A stretch of DNA of 64,000 bases from Bacteroidales bacterium (GCA_022648685.1 JALCMW010000002.1:294846-358845); one strand, 5' to 3'; positions 18,422 to 28,608 are shown, counted from the stretch's first letter. The notes: a model not told the origin generated them from the letters alone. Numbers and translations: made by a program.

Positions 18422-20338
18422 TTATTCCCAACCGGGGTTCTGCGTAATTGTATAACCCTTGTCATTGTACTGCTTGATAACATCGGTACAAATAGGCTCG
18501 AGATAATTCCTCTCCTGAATCTCATCACGGTCAACGACATTTACCGGTATACGGAATCCAACCATGTCAGCGGCATTCGTTCCGTCATATGTAACTATCG
18601 TTCCGTCAAGTTTCATAACTTTCTCTTTTCCGATATTTCCATCTGTAAGAAGATTGAAAGTCTTTTTAAGATTCAAGGTTTCATTATAGTCGATCCATCC
18701 GCCAACAAGGATATCAGGATTCAGGGAACCTTGCATCAATTTAAGCTTACCGTAACGGCGGATATCCAGGACACGGAATTGTTCCATATAGAATTCCAGA
18801 CGGCGGTCATTGCGGATTTCCCACAAAAGAGGATCAGTAACCACACCGGACAAAGTAGCTTTCTGGGCATCCGATGTACGTTCGGGATCATCAGGAATAT
18901 TGTTCAGTTCAAGCGGAGCCATTGCAGTCACACCTTTGGCCTTGGCCTCAGGTGCAATAGGTCTGTTCCTTATCGCATTTATGGTCTTGTCCAGATCATC
19001 CTGGGTTACTGCCTCGCCTCCGTAGGAAAGCTGAAGTTCACGTTTAGCTTCAATGTAGTTCAGGCAGACTTCAGCAAGTCTTATGACAGGATAACCGTTG
19101 GTATTGGTATCCGATCCATATTTTGCAGGTCTTGATTTACCATTATATGCATATGTAGGCCCTATCCTGTCTATGAATTTGACACAATAAACGCTGGTGG
19201 CGCTACTGGTAGGTTCATCCCAGAATGTCGCTTCGAAACGTGGATCCCTAGTGACTATCATATCCTGAAGTCTCCAACTTGCATGATTCGGAACGGTAGA
19301 TGAAGTATAAGGTTTGCCATCCACACAACGTACGGACTTAAGAAATGAAAGATTGGCCGAACGTGATTGACCTTCTTCCAGATTTGAATAAGAAGCGAAA
19401 CAGTGTGTAACTTTCAGATCCGCACTATAGTTTCTGTACATGATAGCTTCATGTCCTACCTGTGTTTCGGAACCGAAGAGTGAACGGAAATCGGTATCGA
19501 ATGCATAATTACCGGAGTTCATTACAACTTCTGCATAAGACATCGCCTTCTGAAGGAATTGTTTAGCAAGAGCATCGGTTCCGCTGCCCGGATGATATTT
19601 GTACCATGTCCCCTCAAACAGCATGAAACGGGAAGCGAATGCAGCAACTACATACTTGTTGATATAATTTGCACCGTCATCGGTACGAACGTTTGCCAAA
19701 GCATAATCGAAATCTTCCATTACATGAGTCATGACTTCGGTACGTGGAGTACGATCGCTATACTGGTCATCGAAATCAGTAGATGCAACCACATGATCGT
19801 AATAAGGGACATCTCCGAATGATTCCACAAGGCGTGAATATTCAAAGCCTCTCAGAAAATGAGCAACACCGTTCCAATGATTGTATTGTTCATCGTTAAG
19901 GACACCGTTATCCTTCATCGTCTGCAATCTGTCAATGAAAAGATTCCATTTGCGAACCCAGGCAAAATTCCAAGGGGAAGCTCCGGTACGGCTTAGCCAA
20001 TAAACTCTGCTTCCTCCTGCAAGATTGTCATCAATTCTGTACCAATTGTCCTTAGGGACAGACTGCAAAAGAGACGGTTGTTTTCCGGAAGTGGAACCGT
20101 CATCCGAATATTCTCCGGCATGAACGCCGGGACCATAAGCAGAAGACCATCCGCTGTTGTAGCCGACGAAATAGTTTTGATAAGCACCGTTCACAAACAA
20201 ACGGACATTCGTCTCTGACGACCAATAATTGCTATCGTCCATCGTTGTTTTGGAAGGACGATCCAGAAAATCATCGCAGCCTACCAGCGTTAAGCCGGCA
20301 AGAGCAAAGAAAATATATATTAATTTTTTCATCTTCAT
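18422..20338 (-). CDS. SusD/RagB-family glycan-binding lipoprotein
   Basis: The 638-residue outer-membrane lipoprotein has a lipobox ending at Cys21 (LTLVGC) followed by DDFLDRPSKTT, typical of SusD N-termini. TPR-like helices of the SusD family follow, with the recognisable segments VAHFLRGFEYSRLVESFGDVPY and IRLAEVCLNYIEAKREL. It lies on the cell surface as the lid of the SusC transporter and captures oligosaccharides. The gene starts six bases after susC and is plainly cotranscribed. Which glycan it binds cannot be read from the sequence; the GH9 neighbour suggests a beta-glucan. Confidence 0.93.
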   Translation of the reverse strand: MKMKKLIYIFFALAGLTLVGCDDFLDRPSKTTMDDSNYWSSETNVRLFVNGAYQNYFVGYNSGWSSAYGPGVHAGEYSDDGSTSGKQPSLLQSVPKDNWYRIDDNLAGGSRVYWLSRTGASPWNFAWVRKWNLFIDRLQTMKDNGVLNDEQYNHWNGVAHFLRGFEYSRLVESFGDVPYYDHVVASTDFDDQYSDRTPRTEVMTHVMEDFDYALANVRTDDGANYINKYVVAAFASRFMLFEGTWYKYHPGSGTDALAKQFLQKAMSYAEVVMNSGNYAFDTDFRSLFGSETQVGHEAIMYRNYSADLKVTHCFASYSNLEEGQSRSANLSFLKSVRCVDGKPYTSSTVPNHASWRLQDMIVTRDPRFEATFWDEPTSSATSVYCVKFIDRIGPTYAYNGKSRPAKYGSDTNTNGYPVIRLAEVCLNYIEAKRELQLSYGGEAVTQDDLDKTINAIRNRPIAPEAKAKGVTAMAPLELNNIPDDPERTSDAQKATLSGVVTDPLLWEIRNDRRLEFYMEQFRVLDIRRYGKLKLMQGSLNPDILVGGWIDYNETLNLKKTFNLLTDGNIGKEKVMKLDGTIVTYDGTNAADMVGFRIPVNVVDRDEIQERNYLEPICTDVIKQYNDKGYTITQNPGWE

Positions 20339-20344
20339 ATAAAA

Positions 20345-23300
20345 TTAGAATGTAAGCTGAAGTCCAAGAGAAGCAGTCTTGAACGCCGGAGTACCGACAC
20401 CGACCCTGCTGGAGTTGTAATTGGTTGAATTGAATGTAGAATAACCGGAAACGACTTCAGGATCTACAGGTATACCGTGAAGATGGTCGAACGTAAGGAA
20501 ATTTTCCAATGAAGCATAAACGCGAAGTTTCTTCATATAAACTTTTCTTGAGATATTTTCAGGAAGAGTGTAGCCTACCGTAAGATTCTTCAATCTCAAA
20601 TATGCCATATTAAGTAGGTATTTGTCGTTCACAACCATATTGAATCCGCTCCTGGCTCCGCCAAGGTTGTATGCGCGGGGATAGAATGCATCATAATTGG
20701 AATCCGTTACATTTCCGTTAGCATCTTTGGTTTCATACCAGAAATCGCCTGCTATTGCCTGGGCCATACAACCGTCACCTGTATTGAATCCTGGAAGTGT
20801 CAGGGATCCATAGCCCCACATATCACGTTGCCCTATACCCTGCCAGAACATGGATACATCGAATCCCTTGTAGGCGAAGTCGAATCTGAAACTATATTCG
20901 TAACGCGGAGTAGTATTGCCGATGATCGTCAAGTCTCCGTGATCACCTACCTGGCCTTTGCCGTCATCGATTACGCCATCCCCGTTCAGATCCTTGAACT
21001 TAACATCTCCGGGGCCGAATCCCAAACCGCCGGTACCGCTCTTGAGATACCCCTGAGTAGGAGCATTCGGATCGAAAAGCAGATTTATATTGTATTTTCC
21101 AGAGCGGTCTTTTCCTGCAACCAAAGCTCCGTTTTCCCATTGGAAATCATCATTCTGGTAAAGTCTGTCGACTTTGTAGCCCCAGATTTCACCGTATGTC
21201 TTTCCATTATACCAATTGTTGATGAGAGTACCCGTACCATAATTGGTGATTTTGGTCTTCGCATCGGCGAAAGTACCTGTGAACGCAAAGCTCATTCCAT
21301 TTGAGAATATTTTATGGTAATTGAGTTCTATTTCATAACCTCTGGTCCTTAAATCTCCGTAGTTACCTTTAGGAGCGGTTGTACCGAAACCGTATCCGAG
21401 GCCTTCGGCAGGAACGATCATATTATTGGTGTTTCTCTGATACCAATCAACCGTAAAGTCGAAATCATGGAAAACGGTAGCGTCGGCACCGATATCGAAA
21501 GTTTCTATATCCTGCCATGTAATATCGGAAGCCACAGCAGCCGGCGTTGTATAATAGAAACTCTTGGCTCCGTCATGCAGCCATGAACTTTCCACACGGC
21601 TCATAGTAGGGATATACAACGAACTCGCTACGGACTGGTCGCCGATCTTTCCCCATGACGCACGAAGCTTCAATGAATTGATCTGATCCTTAAGATCAGC
21701 CATAAACGGTTCTTCTGAAACACGCCATCCTCCGGAGAATGAATAGAACCATCTCCATTTCAAAGAATCCGGGAATTTTGATGTCCCGTCGTAACGGGCG
21801 TTGCCTTCCAGCAGATATCTGTCTTTGTACGAATAATTAACACGCCCGAAAAATCCTGCAGTCGAACTCCAGTCATATCCTCCACTTGCAGTTTGTGTGC
21901 CTGTGGCAAGAGGGAACTGAGGATTTGAATAATCCATAAGTTTGGTAATCTGAGACCAGTTGCCTTCGTTCTCATACCCCACGATGTTGAATCCGAGCAT
22001 CGGTTTGATCTTATGATTCTTGCCGATGGCAAGATCGTAAGAGGTAGTACCGTTGAAAGTATTTCTTCTGGATACATAAGAATCACGGTAAACAAGATCG
22101 GGACTGGATCCCGAACTGGTGTATCTGTAAACGTTCAGGACTTTCTGATTTATGGTAGAGCCCAGTCCGTTATATTCATTCCACTCATTATTTATCGTAA
22201 CGACCTGACCGGAATTATCGGTAACATCCAAAGGATTTACCCATGTATTTCCAGCATAGAAACTCGTACCGGGTCTCCATGAAGTCGTTTCATTATCTGC
22301 ATAAGTATAATCGAAATCTATAGACCAATGATCCAGAGGCGTAATGGTCGTACCAAGATTGATACTTGTATAAGATGTCTTGTCATATGCTTTATTTGCA
22401 ACGGAAGTCTCATATGTACCGTTCCTTACATCATTGCCGAATTCATCTTTGGCGACGAGAGGGAAAGTCGGGCCCCAACGGTAAACATAATACCAGATAT
22501 CGGCAGTAGTCGAGCTTGTTGCATAAGCCCAGTTTTTGGTCGCGTTGGAATACATGAATCCCGCCCGGACATTTATGAATTTATTTATCTGGGTGGACAC
22601 GCGGATATTGGCATTGTAACGTTCATATGTATCATAATCGGATGTTTTCATCATTCCGGTCTGATCCAGATATCCCAATCCTATATTGAAAGTGGTTTTA
22701 CCCGTCTTTCCTGCTATGGAAAGGCTATGAGTCTGTGAAGGTGCTACCTTTCTTACAAGATAGTCATATGGGTTATATGTACGTACACCGATTTTCCTGT
22801 TCGAGCCGTCAACATACCAGTCACGCCCATATGTCATAGGAGAATTGGCATCGAGATTGCCATATTTGTTTTTCCATGCAACAGCGGCATTGTAACCGGC
22901 ACGATCAATCTTCCAAAAAGCGCCCACGGGAGTATAGGTACCTGTACGCTCTGCGGCTTCTACGGTATAATGCAAACCGTCGACGCCCGCCACTTCGTAA
23001 TTTTTTTCCATCGACTGGAAAGCGATATTGGTGGAATAAGTAGCAGTAATGGCATCACCTCCTACCGTACCTTTTTTGGTTTGAATCAAAATGACACCGA
23101 AAGCGGCCTTCGCACCATAAATGGAAGCGGAAGAAGCATCCTTCAAAACGGAAATTGATTCCACATCGTCAGGGTTTACAAGCTGGAGAGAAGGAATCTC
23201 GACATTATCCAAAAGGATAAGAGGAGAAGCACTACCTGAAGCAGAACCTACCTGTCCACGGATTCGGATTATGGCATCCGAACCTATTTCGGAAGAACCG

Positions 23301-23785
23301 ATACGAATATTCAGACCGGGAGTAACTCCTTGCAGACCACGGCCGACATCAGGGATAGGACGGCTTTCCAAAACCTTGGAAGCATCGATAGCAGCAACGG
23401 CTCCTGTCAAATTAGCTTTTCTCTGAGTACCGAAACCGACGACAACAAGGTCTTTCAGCATTTCGGAATTTTCCTGAAGAACAACATTGATAACGGCACG
23501 TCCGCCGATCACTTGACGTACTTCCTTATAGCCCAAAGAACTGTAAACAAGAGTAGCTTTGGAAGGAGCTGAAATGGAATAAGATCCGTTCGGATCGGTA
23601 GTGACGCCGATCTTCGTATCAGGTACGAATACAGAAACTCCGACAAGCGGATTGCCTTGATTATCAGTAACTTTACCGCTAACCTTGACATTCTGAGCCC
23701 AAACGGAACTGAAACTTAGCACTATGGCAATCATAGTAGCCATTGTAAGTCTGAATGACTTACCGACAGTTGTTAGTATTGGCAT
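20345..23785 (-). CDS. SusC/RagA-family TonB-dependent transporter
   Basis: The 1146-residue outer-membrane protein has a signal peptide (about residues 1-30) and a carboxypeptidase-regulatory-like domain (about 33-107). Next comes the TonB-box-like VVVGFGTQRKANLTG at about 115-130, then the plug and a 22-strand barrel. The plug contains the SusC signatures GLQGVTPGLNIR and DVESISVLKDASSASIYGAKAAFGVILI. It imports oligosaccharides released at the cell surface, energised by TonB. No anti-sigma/sigma pair or hybrid two-component regulator is adjacent, and there is no N-terminal signal-transducing (STN) domain. Control is therefore probably by a distant regulator. The start follows a small perfect hairpin ATCTAA-TTAT-TTAGAT at 23788-23803. 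Confidence 0.94.
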   Translation of the reverse strand: MPILTTVGKSFRLTMATMIAIVLSFSSVWAQNVKVSGKVTDNQGNPLVGVSVFVPDTKIGVTTDPNGSYSISAPSKATLVYSSLGYKEVRQVIGGRAVINVVLQENSEMLKDLVVVGFGTQRKANLTGAVAAIDASKVLESRPIPDVGRGLQGVTPGLNIRIGSSEIGSDAIIRIRGQVGSASGSASPLILLDNVEIPSLQLVNPDDVESISVLKDASSASIYGAKAAFGVILIQTKKGTVGGDAITATYSTNIAFQSMEKNYEVAGVDGLHYTVEAAERTGTYTPVGAFWKIDRAGYNAAVAWKNKYGNLDANSPMTYGRDWYVDGSNRKIGVRTYNPYDYLVRKVAPSQTHSLSIAGKTGKTTFNIGLGYLDQTGMMKTSDYDTYERYNANIRVSTQINKFINVRAGFMYSNATKNWAYATSSTTADIWYYVYRWGPTFPLVAKDEFGNDVRNGTYETSVANKAYDKTSYTSINLGTTITPLDHWSIDFDYTYADNETTSWRPGTSFYAGNTWVNPLDVTDNSGQVVTINNEWNEYNGLGSTINQKVLNVYRYTSSGSSPDLVYRDSYVSRRNTFNGTTSYDLAIGKNHKIKPMLGFNIVGYENEGNWSQITKLMDYSNPQFPLATGTQTASGGYDWSSTAGFFGRVNYSYKDRYLLEGNARYDGTSKFPDSLKWRWFYSFSGGWRVSEEPFMADLKDQINSLKLRASWGKIGDQSVASSLYIPTMSRVESSWLHDGAKSFYYTTPAAVASDITWQDIETFDIGADATVFHDFDFTVDWYQRNTNNMIVPAEGLGYGFGTTAPKGNYGDLRTRGYEIELNYHKIFSNGMSFAFTGTFADAKTKITNYGTGTLINNWYNGKTYGEIWGYKVDRLYQNDDFQWENGALVAGKDRSGKYNINLLFDPNAPTQGYLKSGTGGLGFGPGDVKFKDLNGDGVIDDGKGQVGDHGDLTIIGNTTPRYEYSFRFDFAYKGFDVSMFWQGIGQRDMWGYGSLTLPGFNTGDGCMAQAIAGDFWYETKDANGNVTDSNYDAFYPRAYNLGGARSGFNMVVNDKYLLNMAYLRLKNLTVGYTLPENISRKVYMKKLRVYASLENFLTFDHLHGIPVDPEVVSGYSTFNSTNYNSSRVGVGTPAFKTASLGLQLTF

Positions 23786-23862
23786 AAATCTAATTATTTA
23801 GATTATAAAAAAAAGATAGTAACACTAAAAATGTGATATTATCAGTTAGTTATTGTTGCCAG

Positions 23863-23870
23863 CAAATATA
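23863..23870 (-). promoter_or_regulatory. Probable -7 element of the susC-susD promoter
   Basis: On the minus strand the bases read TATATTTG, matching TAnnTTTG, 77 bases upstream of the susC start. The -33 region is AT-rich without a clear TTTG, as expected for a promoter that needs an activator. The resulting leader would be about 70 bases long. Confidence 0.5.
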
Positions 23871-23933
23871 ACTTTTTTATTTATTTAATCATATTTAAAT
23901 GAAAAAAAATATCGGAACACGAACAATTAGGGA

Positions 23934-23982
23934 CAAAAAAGTATAAAAGGAAAGGAAGCATGAGGCTTTCTTTCCTTTTATA
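23934..23982 (-). terminator. Intrinsic terminator downstream of tpx
   Basis: A long hairpin (23942-23982) pairs TATAAAAGGAAAG with CTTTCCTTTTATA and closes with AAGC/GCTT around a short loop. On the minus strand it is followed by a CTTTTTT tract. It lies 40 bases after the tpx stop codon and separates tpx from the susC promoter. Confidence 0.75.
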
Positions 23983-24022
23983 TACAATTCAAACGATTTA
24001 TCGTAATAGTCTATAAAAATTC

Positions 24023-24520
24023 TTACAATGAGGCAAGAGCAGCACTGTAATCCGGCTCTGTTGTTATTTCATCCACCAATTGCGTATATCTTACAATGCC
24101 TTTTTCATCTATTATTACAACGCATCTTGCAAAAAGACCTTCCAACGGCCCGTTTTTCATCATGACACCATATCTTGATGAAAATTCATTATTCCTATAT
24201 TCGGAAACAGTTATAGCATTCTTTATCCCTTCCACACCGCAGAAACGGGCCTGAGCGAAAGGAAGATCCCTGGAGATGCACAATACAACGGTATTCTGCA
24301 ACGATGCCGCCTCTTTATTAAACCGCCTTACAGAAGCTGCGCAGACACCTGTATCGAGACTTGGAAAAATATTCAATATAACTTTCTTACCTCTGAGGTC
24401 TTTTAGGGAAAGTTTCGTCAGATCGTTTTTAATAAGCGTAAATGCGGGAGCTATGCTTCCGATATCCGGTAGGTTGCCGTCAGTAACAACCGGCATACCC
24501 TGAAAATGTGTATTTGCCAT
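24023..24520 (-). CDS. tpx: Thiol peroxidase (atypical 2-Cys peroxiredoxin)
   Basis: The protein has 165 residues from the ATG at 24520. This start fits the family N-terminus (MANTHFQG); the open frame extends 11 codons further upstream. The peroxidatic cysteine is Cys60 in PSLDTGVCAASVRRFN and the resolving cysteine is Cys94 in AQARFCGVEG, the positions expected for Tpx. It reduces hydrogen and alkyl peroxides with electrons from thioredoxin. It is monocistronic, with a strong terminator downstream. Confidence 0.93.
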   Translation of the reverse strand: MANTHFQGMPVVTDGNLPDIGSIAPAFTLIKNDLTKLSLKDLRGKKVILNIFPSLDTGVCAASVRRFNKEAASLQNTVVLCISRDLPFAQARFCGVEGIKNAITVSEYRNNEFSSRYGVMMKNGPLEGLFARCVVIIDEKGIVRYTQLVDEITTEPDYSAALASL

Positions 24521-25302
24521 AATTATATTATTTTTAATAAAGAAGATTATCACTTCTTTATCGTAAATATATGAATTTTTTTATAATTATTATAAATAAA
24601 AGAGAGAAACATTTAATATAGTGCAATCAATTGTCGATTAGCCCGATTATTTTCGATTAATACAAAGATTATAGGTTCCTTGAAATATGAAAAGAGGTAA
24701 CGAAATTTTCGTCACCTCAAGGCAGCTAATCATAAAGGGTCATGATTGTTTGTTAATAATTGAATTTGTTAAGTGCAATGTTATATGACTGACTGCTGTT
24801 ATTTCAAATAAAAAAATTTAAAACGGGGGTGTTCTCCACTCTCTTTTGTAAAAATAGCATACATTTGCGATTAATTATAATTCCAAACAGAAAAAATTCA
24901 TTATTATCGTCTAAAAGGTAATATTTAGAGACCATTTGACACAATATAATGATTAAACGATTGTAAAATAATAGAGAATGACATACTGATACGGATAATC
25001 TGCTTCCGGTATACTATAAAGAATCGGATGGGAAACATCGTTGCAAACAGAAAAACAGAGAATAAATTTCTTTATTTCGACAAATTATAAGTAACTTAGC
25101 GCATACTTAAAGTGCAGTTTACCTAAAATATTAATTCACAGCATTTTATCATCAGCATTATTCACAAGGCCGGTAGTAATAAATCATTGTTTGAATCACA
25201 CTTGAATCACACTTTACATTAAAATCCACTCGGATAAATCACGGATAATCTTTTTCGCAAACATCTTTATCATTTTCGAATCCACCTAGTAAACGAACCA
25301 AT
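24521..25302. other. 782-base AT-rich intergenic region with an orphan hairpin and direct repeats
   Basis: No convincing gene is present. The region holds a hairpin at 24694-24718 (GAGGT-A-ACGAAA / TTTCGT-C-ACCTC). On the minus strand this is followed by TTTTCATATTT, so it looks like a terminator for a minus-strand transcript that I cannot assign. It also has an 11-base tandem repeat TTGAATCACAC at 25191-25201 and 25202-25212. The word ATACTGATACGGA at 24983-24995 recurs in the fimbrillin leader. A further repeated word ACGGATAATCT occurs at 24991 and 25242. The rest shows nothing recognisable. Confidence 0.5.
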
Positions 25303-27105
25303 ATGAAAATCAAAGAATCAAAAAAGTCGTTTGCCGCTATACTTATAATAATATGCGGTTTCCTGCCAACAAGTTGCATAAACAATAATTTCGATATGTC
25401 GTCCGTAGATATGACAATCGGTCTGGGCGGCGATACACTATCCCTTCCGGGAAACAATTCTACAGACGAAATAAAGCTGGAAGATATTCTGGACCTTGGG
25501 AACAGCGATTTTGTCACCATTGCGGATAACGGAGACTACTATCTTTCAAAATCAGATGACAGTTACAATTCATCCGGAACTTCCATTGACAATATCTATG
25601 TGAATGCACAGAAGCAGACATCATACTCGATTAATATCCGATTGGATTCGTTAAGCGGAAAGATTATCGGAAGCAGCATAAATACTGAAAATATATCGGA
25701 TCAACTGGCTTTCACCGGAGATATATCAGCATTTGACTACAAATACACTTCTATTCCTTCGGAAATAACCAAATTAGATTATGCAACCGTATCCTCGGAG
25801 ATATCCACAACCATCGGGTTCTCGGAAAGCCTGCAAAACAGCGTACCTGTCATATCTTCAATGGCAGTTACTTTACCAAAATTCCTGGACGTCTCATTCA
25901 TAGTATTCGAGGGAATAAAATATTATCCGGACAGCAATAATTCCGTATATTTTACGGATATTCATACGAACAAGCAATTCATTCTCCAGTTCGACATAGC
26001 AGGATTCGACTTCGATGCGGAAGCAGACGGAAATAATTACTTAATATTCGATGAAGGAGACTCGATTTCGGTACACGGAGATATCAAATTATCCGGGATT
26101 ATTGATGAAGGTGATGTGGACATGGCCCAGGCTGCGCTTTACGACAATTGGGATATTACCGGATATTCCAATCTCGGCTCAATGACGATATCCAGCGCCA
26201 CAGGACAATTCAAACCTGCATTCACTTTTGACAACCTTGGAAAAGTTGAACTTGATGAGATACCTGATTTTTTAAGCGGGAAAAATGTCGTGGCCGATTT
26301 ATGGAACCCGCAGATTAATATCAATGTGGATTCAAACCTGCCACTGGACGGATTAATAAGCGGGACTTTGATTTCGAAAGATGCAGACGGAAACCGGATC
26401 ACATCCGTTGATATCCCTGAATTCGCCGTAAAAGCAAACGGGAAATCAATAATCAGCATACTAAAACAACCTGCTGCTGATAATGAAGACACAACCTTTG
26501 TCGTTGTTCCTAACCTTTCGGATTTGATAAAAACAATCCCGAACAGCATAGAATTCACAAACATAAAAGTTGCAGGGGATGACTCCAAGAAAGCTACCAT
26601 AGAATTCGGGCGTACATATTACATACATTCAGGTTATTCATTCAAAGCGCCCCTCGCCTTCGATTCCGATGCGAAAATAGTTTACAGGGACACACTGGAC
26701 GGATGGAATGATAATCTTAAGGATATGAAATTTGCAAAATCGGACGGCAGTTCCTATTTGAAAATGACCGCAGACGCGGTAAACAAAATTCCGGTGAATT
26801 TAAACGTAGAAGCATTCGCAATAGATACGGACAAGAACATAATAAGTCATGACGAAATGGAGATTGCCGTAAGCGATATCGCAGGAATCGGAGAACAGAA
26901 CTACACGGAGTCGCAACCGGTAACATTGAAAATAGTTCCGAAAAATGATTCAGTATTGAAACGCACGGACGGCATAATATTCATCGCTACCGGTTCTTCT
27001 TCGGAAAATATAAAGGGAAAGACGGTGAACGCCTACAATCAGACCCTTGTTCTGAATAATATGACTTTGACCAAAGTAGGACAATTTGTCGGTAACTTCA
27101 ATTAA
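25303..27105 (+). CDS. Surface lipoprotein of unknown function, partner of DUF5723 barrel
   Basis: The 600-residue protein has a lipoprotein signal with lipobox LPTSC (Cys25) after a hydrophobic stretch. The mature part is rich in Asp, Ser and Asn with alternating beta-strand segments, and contains repeated units of the type SVDMTIGLGGDTLSLPG and VPVNLNVEAFAID. No enzyme motif is visible. Twenty-three bases downstream is a predicted outer-membrane barrel, and such pairs recur in Bacteroidota genomes. That suggests a cell-surface complex of unknown role. An 11-base tandem repeat about 90 bases upstream may be regulatory. Confidence 0.65.
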   Translation: MKIKESKKSFAAILIIICGFLPTSCINNNFDMSSVDMTIGLGGDTLSLPGNNSTDEIKLEDILDLGNSDFVTIADNGDYYLSKSDDSYNSSGTSIDNIYVNAQKQTSYSINIRLDSLSGKIIGSSINTENISDQLAFTGDISAFDYKYTSIPSEITKLDYATVSSEISTTIGFSESLQNSVPVISSMAVTLPKFLDVSFIVFEGIKYYPDSNNSVYFTDIHTNKQFILQFDIAGFDFDAEADGNNYLIFDEGDSISVHGDIKLSGIIDEGDVDMAQAALYDNWDITGYSNLGSMTISSATGQFKPAFTFDNLGKVELDEIPDFLSGKNVVADLWNPQININVDSNLPLDGLISGTLISKDADGNRITSVDIPEFAVKANGKSIISILKQPAADNEDTTFVVVPNLSDLIKTIPNSIEFTNIKVAGDDSKKATIEFGRTYYIHSGYSFKAPLAFDSDAKIVYRDTLDGWNDNLKDMKFAKSDGSSYLKMTADAVNKIPVNLNVEAFAIDTDKNIISHDEMEIAVSDIAGIGEQNYTESQPVTLKIVPKNDSVLKRTDGIIFIATGSSSENIKGKTVNAYNQTLVLNNMTLTKVGQFVGNFN

Positions 27106-27128
27106 AAAAAACCTGATATTAAGTAATT

Positions 27129-28523
27129 ATGAAACATATTGACAGATCCATACTTATCGTGATTCTCGCAATGATTTCCACGGCAGCATTCGGACAAGGC
27201 CTCTATTCAGGCTATTTCATAAACGATTACAAATACCGCCACGATTTGAATCCGGCTTTCGGAAACAGCCAGAATTACATATCATTTCCCGGTATGGGGA
27301 ATATTAACATAACGACATACGGAAACTTCGGGTTGGATGATATTTTGTTTGACAATCCCGAATATCCTGTAAACAGCGATAAAAAGAAAACAACTTTTAT
27401 GAATCCTTATATTGAAAATGCCTTGGGCGGCTTTAATAAAGGAGACAACATTCTGGGAGCGAATGTATCACTTAGTCTGATGTCAGCCGGATTCAAAGCT
27501 TTCGGGGGATATAATACCATAGAAGTAAATTCCAAAACAAATGTATATGGAAAACTTCCTTACGGGCTGTTCGAGTTTGCAAAAAATACCGGAAACAAAG
27601 AATATAACATAGGTGATATATCAATAAATGCCAGAAGCCTTGTAGAAGTGGCTGTCGGTCATTCCCATCAAATAAACGACAGACTCCGCGTAGGCGGAAA
27701 ACTGAAATTATTGCTTGGTGCTGCAAATGTTTCGTTGAAAATGGAAAACGTAACTGCAGATCTTTCAGATGATACATGGACAATAAAAGCCGATAACAAG
27801 GCAGATGTTTCAATGAAAGGGTTCAGCTACAAAAGCGAGACAAAAGAATATAAGTCAAGAACCGGATCGTACGAATATGTAAACAGCGCGGACATGGATA
27901 ATCCAGGCATCGGAGGCATCGGCTTCGGAATCGATTTCGGCGCAGAATATAAAATAGGTGAAGATTTCACAATTAGCGCCGCCGTTCTTGATCTCGGCTT
28001 TATAAACTGGACAAACGATGTTCAAGCCGAGAACAGGCAAAAGACATTTACCTTCAACGGATTCCATGATTTATCCGTTCAATCTGACAACGGCGGCTCT
28101 ATAGATGATCAAAGCGACGAATACAGTGATCAGTTGGCTAATTTCGCAAATCTTCAAGACAAAGGAGATCAGGGAAGCAAACAAACCACATTGGGAGCAA
28201 CTGTGAATATCGGAGGTTCGTATACGTTGCCATGTTACAGGAAACTGTCTTTCGGCGTGCTTAGCAGCAACAGATTCGAAAGCGACTACAGCTTCAATGA
28301 AGGAAGGCTGAGTGTAAACATCGCCCCTTTGTCATGGCTTGACGGCGGTGTAAATTATGTCTTGAACACCTATTACAGCAGTATGGGCTGGATTATCAAT
28401 ATTCATCCCAAAGGATTAAATCTGTTCATAGGCATGGATAACATAGTGAACAGTTTCAGCAAGAATTACGTTCCTTTGGATCCAAATATAAATGTAGCTG
28501 TAGGAATCAATGTTGCATGGTAG
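27129..28523 (+). CDS. DUF5723-family outer-membrane beta-barrel protein
   Basis: The 464-residue protein has a signal peptide (about residues 1-22, ending AAFG). The mature start GLYSGYFINDYKYRHDLNPAF is characteristic of the DUF5723 family (PorP/FadL-like barrels). Alternating amphipathic strands and a C-terminus ending in a strand (INVAVGINVAW) support outer-membrane insertion. It is cotranscribed with the lipoprotein upstream. The function of the family is not established. Confidence 0.75.
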   Translation: MKHIDRSILIVILAMISTAAFGQGLYSGYFINDYKYRHDLNPAFGNSQNYISFPGMGNINITTYGNFGLDDILFDNPEYPVNSDKKKTTFMNPYIENALGGFNKGDNILGANVSLSLMSAGFKAFGGYNTIEVNSKTNVYGKLPYGLFEFAKNTGNKEYNIGDISINARSLVEVAVGHSHQINDRLRVGGKLKLLLGAANVSLKMENVTADLSDDTWTIKADNKADVSMKGFSYKSETKEYKSRTGSYEYVNSADMDNPGIGGIGFGIDFGAEYKIGEDFTISAAVLDLGFINWTNDVQAENRQKTFTFNGFHDLSVQSDNGGSIDDQSDEYSDQLANFANLQDKGDQGSKQTTLGATVNIGGSYTLPCYRKLSFGVLSSNRFESDYSFNEGRLSVNIAPLSWLDGGVNYVLNTYYSSMGWIINIHPKGLNLFIGMDNIVNSFSKNYVPLDPNINVAVGINVAW

Positions 28524-28608
28524 AAAATATATTTTTTTGCAAATTCACTATCAATTCCGTATATTTAATCTTTAAAAAAACTTTCAGTCATTCAGTTATT
28601 TTTTCGGA

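Noticed and set aside
24521..25302. 4.5S, 6S or tmRNA gene in the long intergenic region
   Set aside because: None of the conserved cores of these RNAs can be found there.
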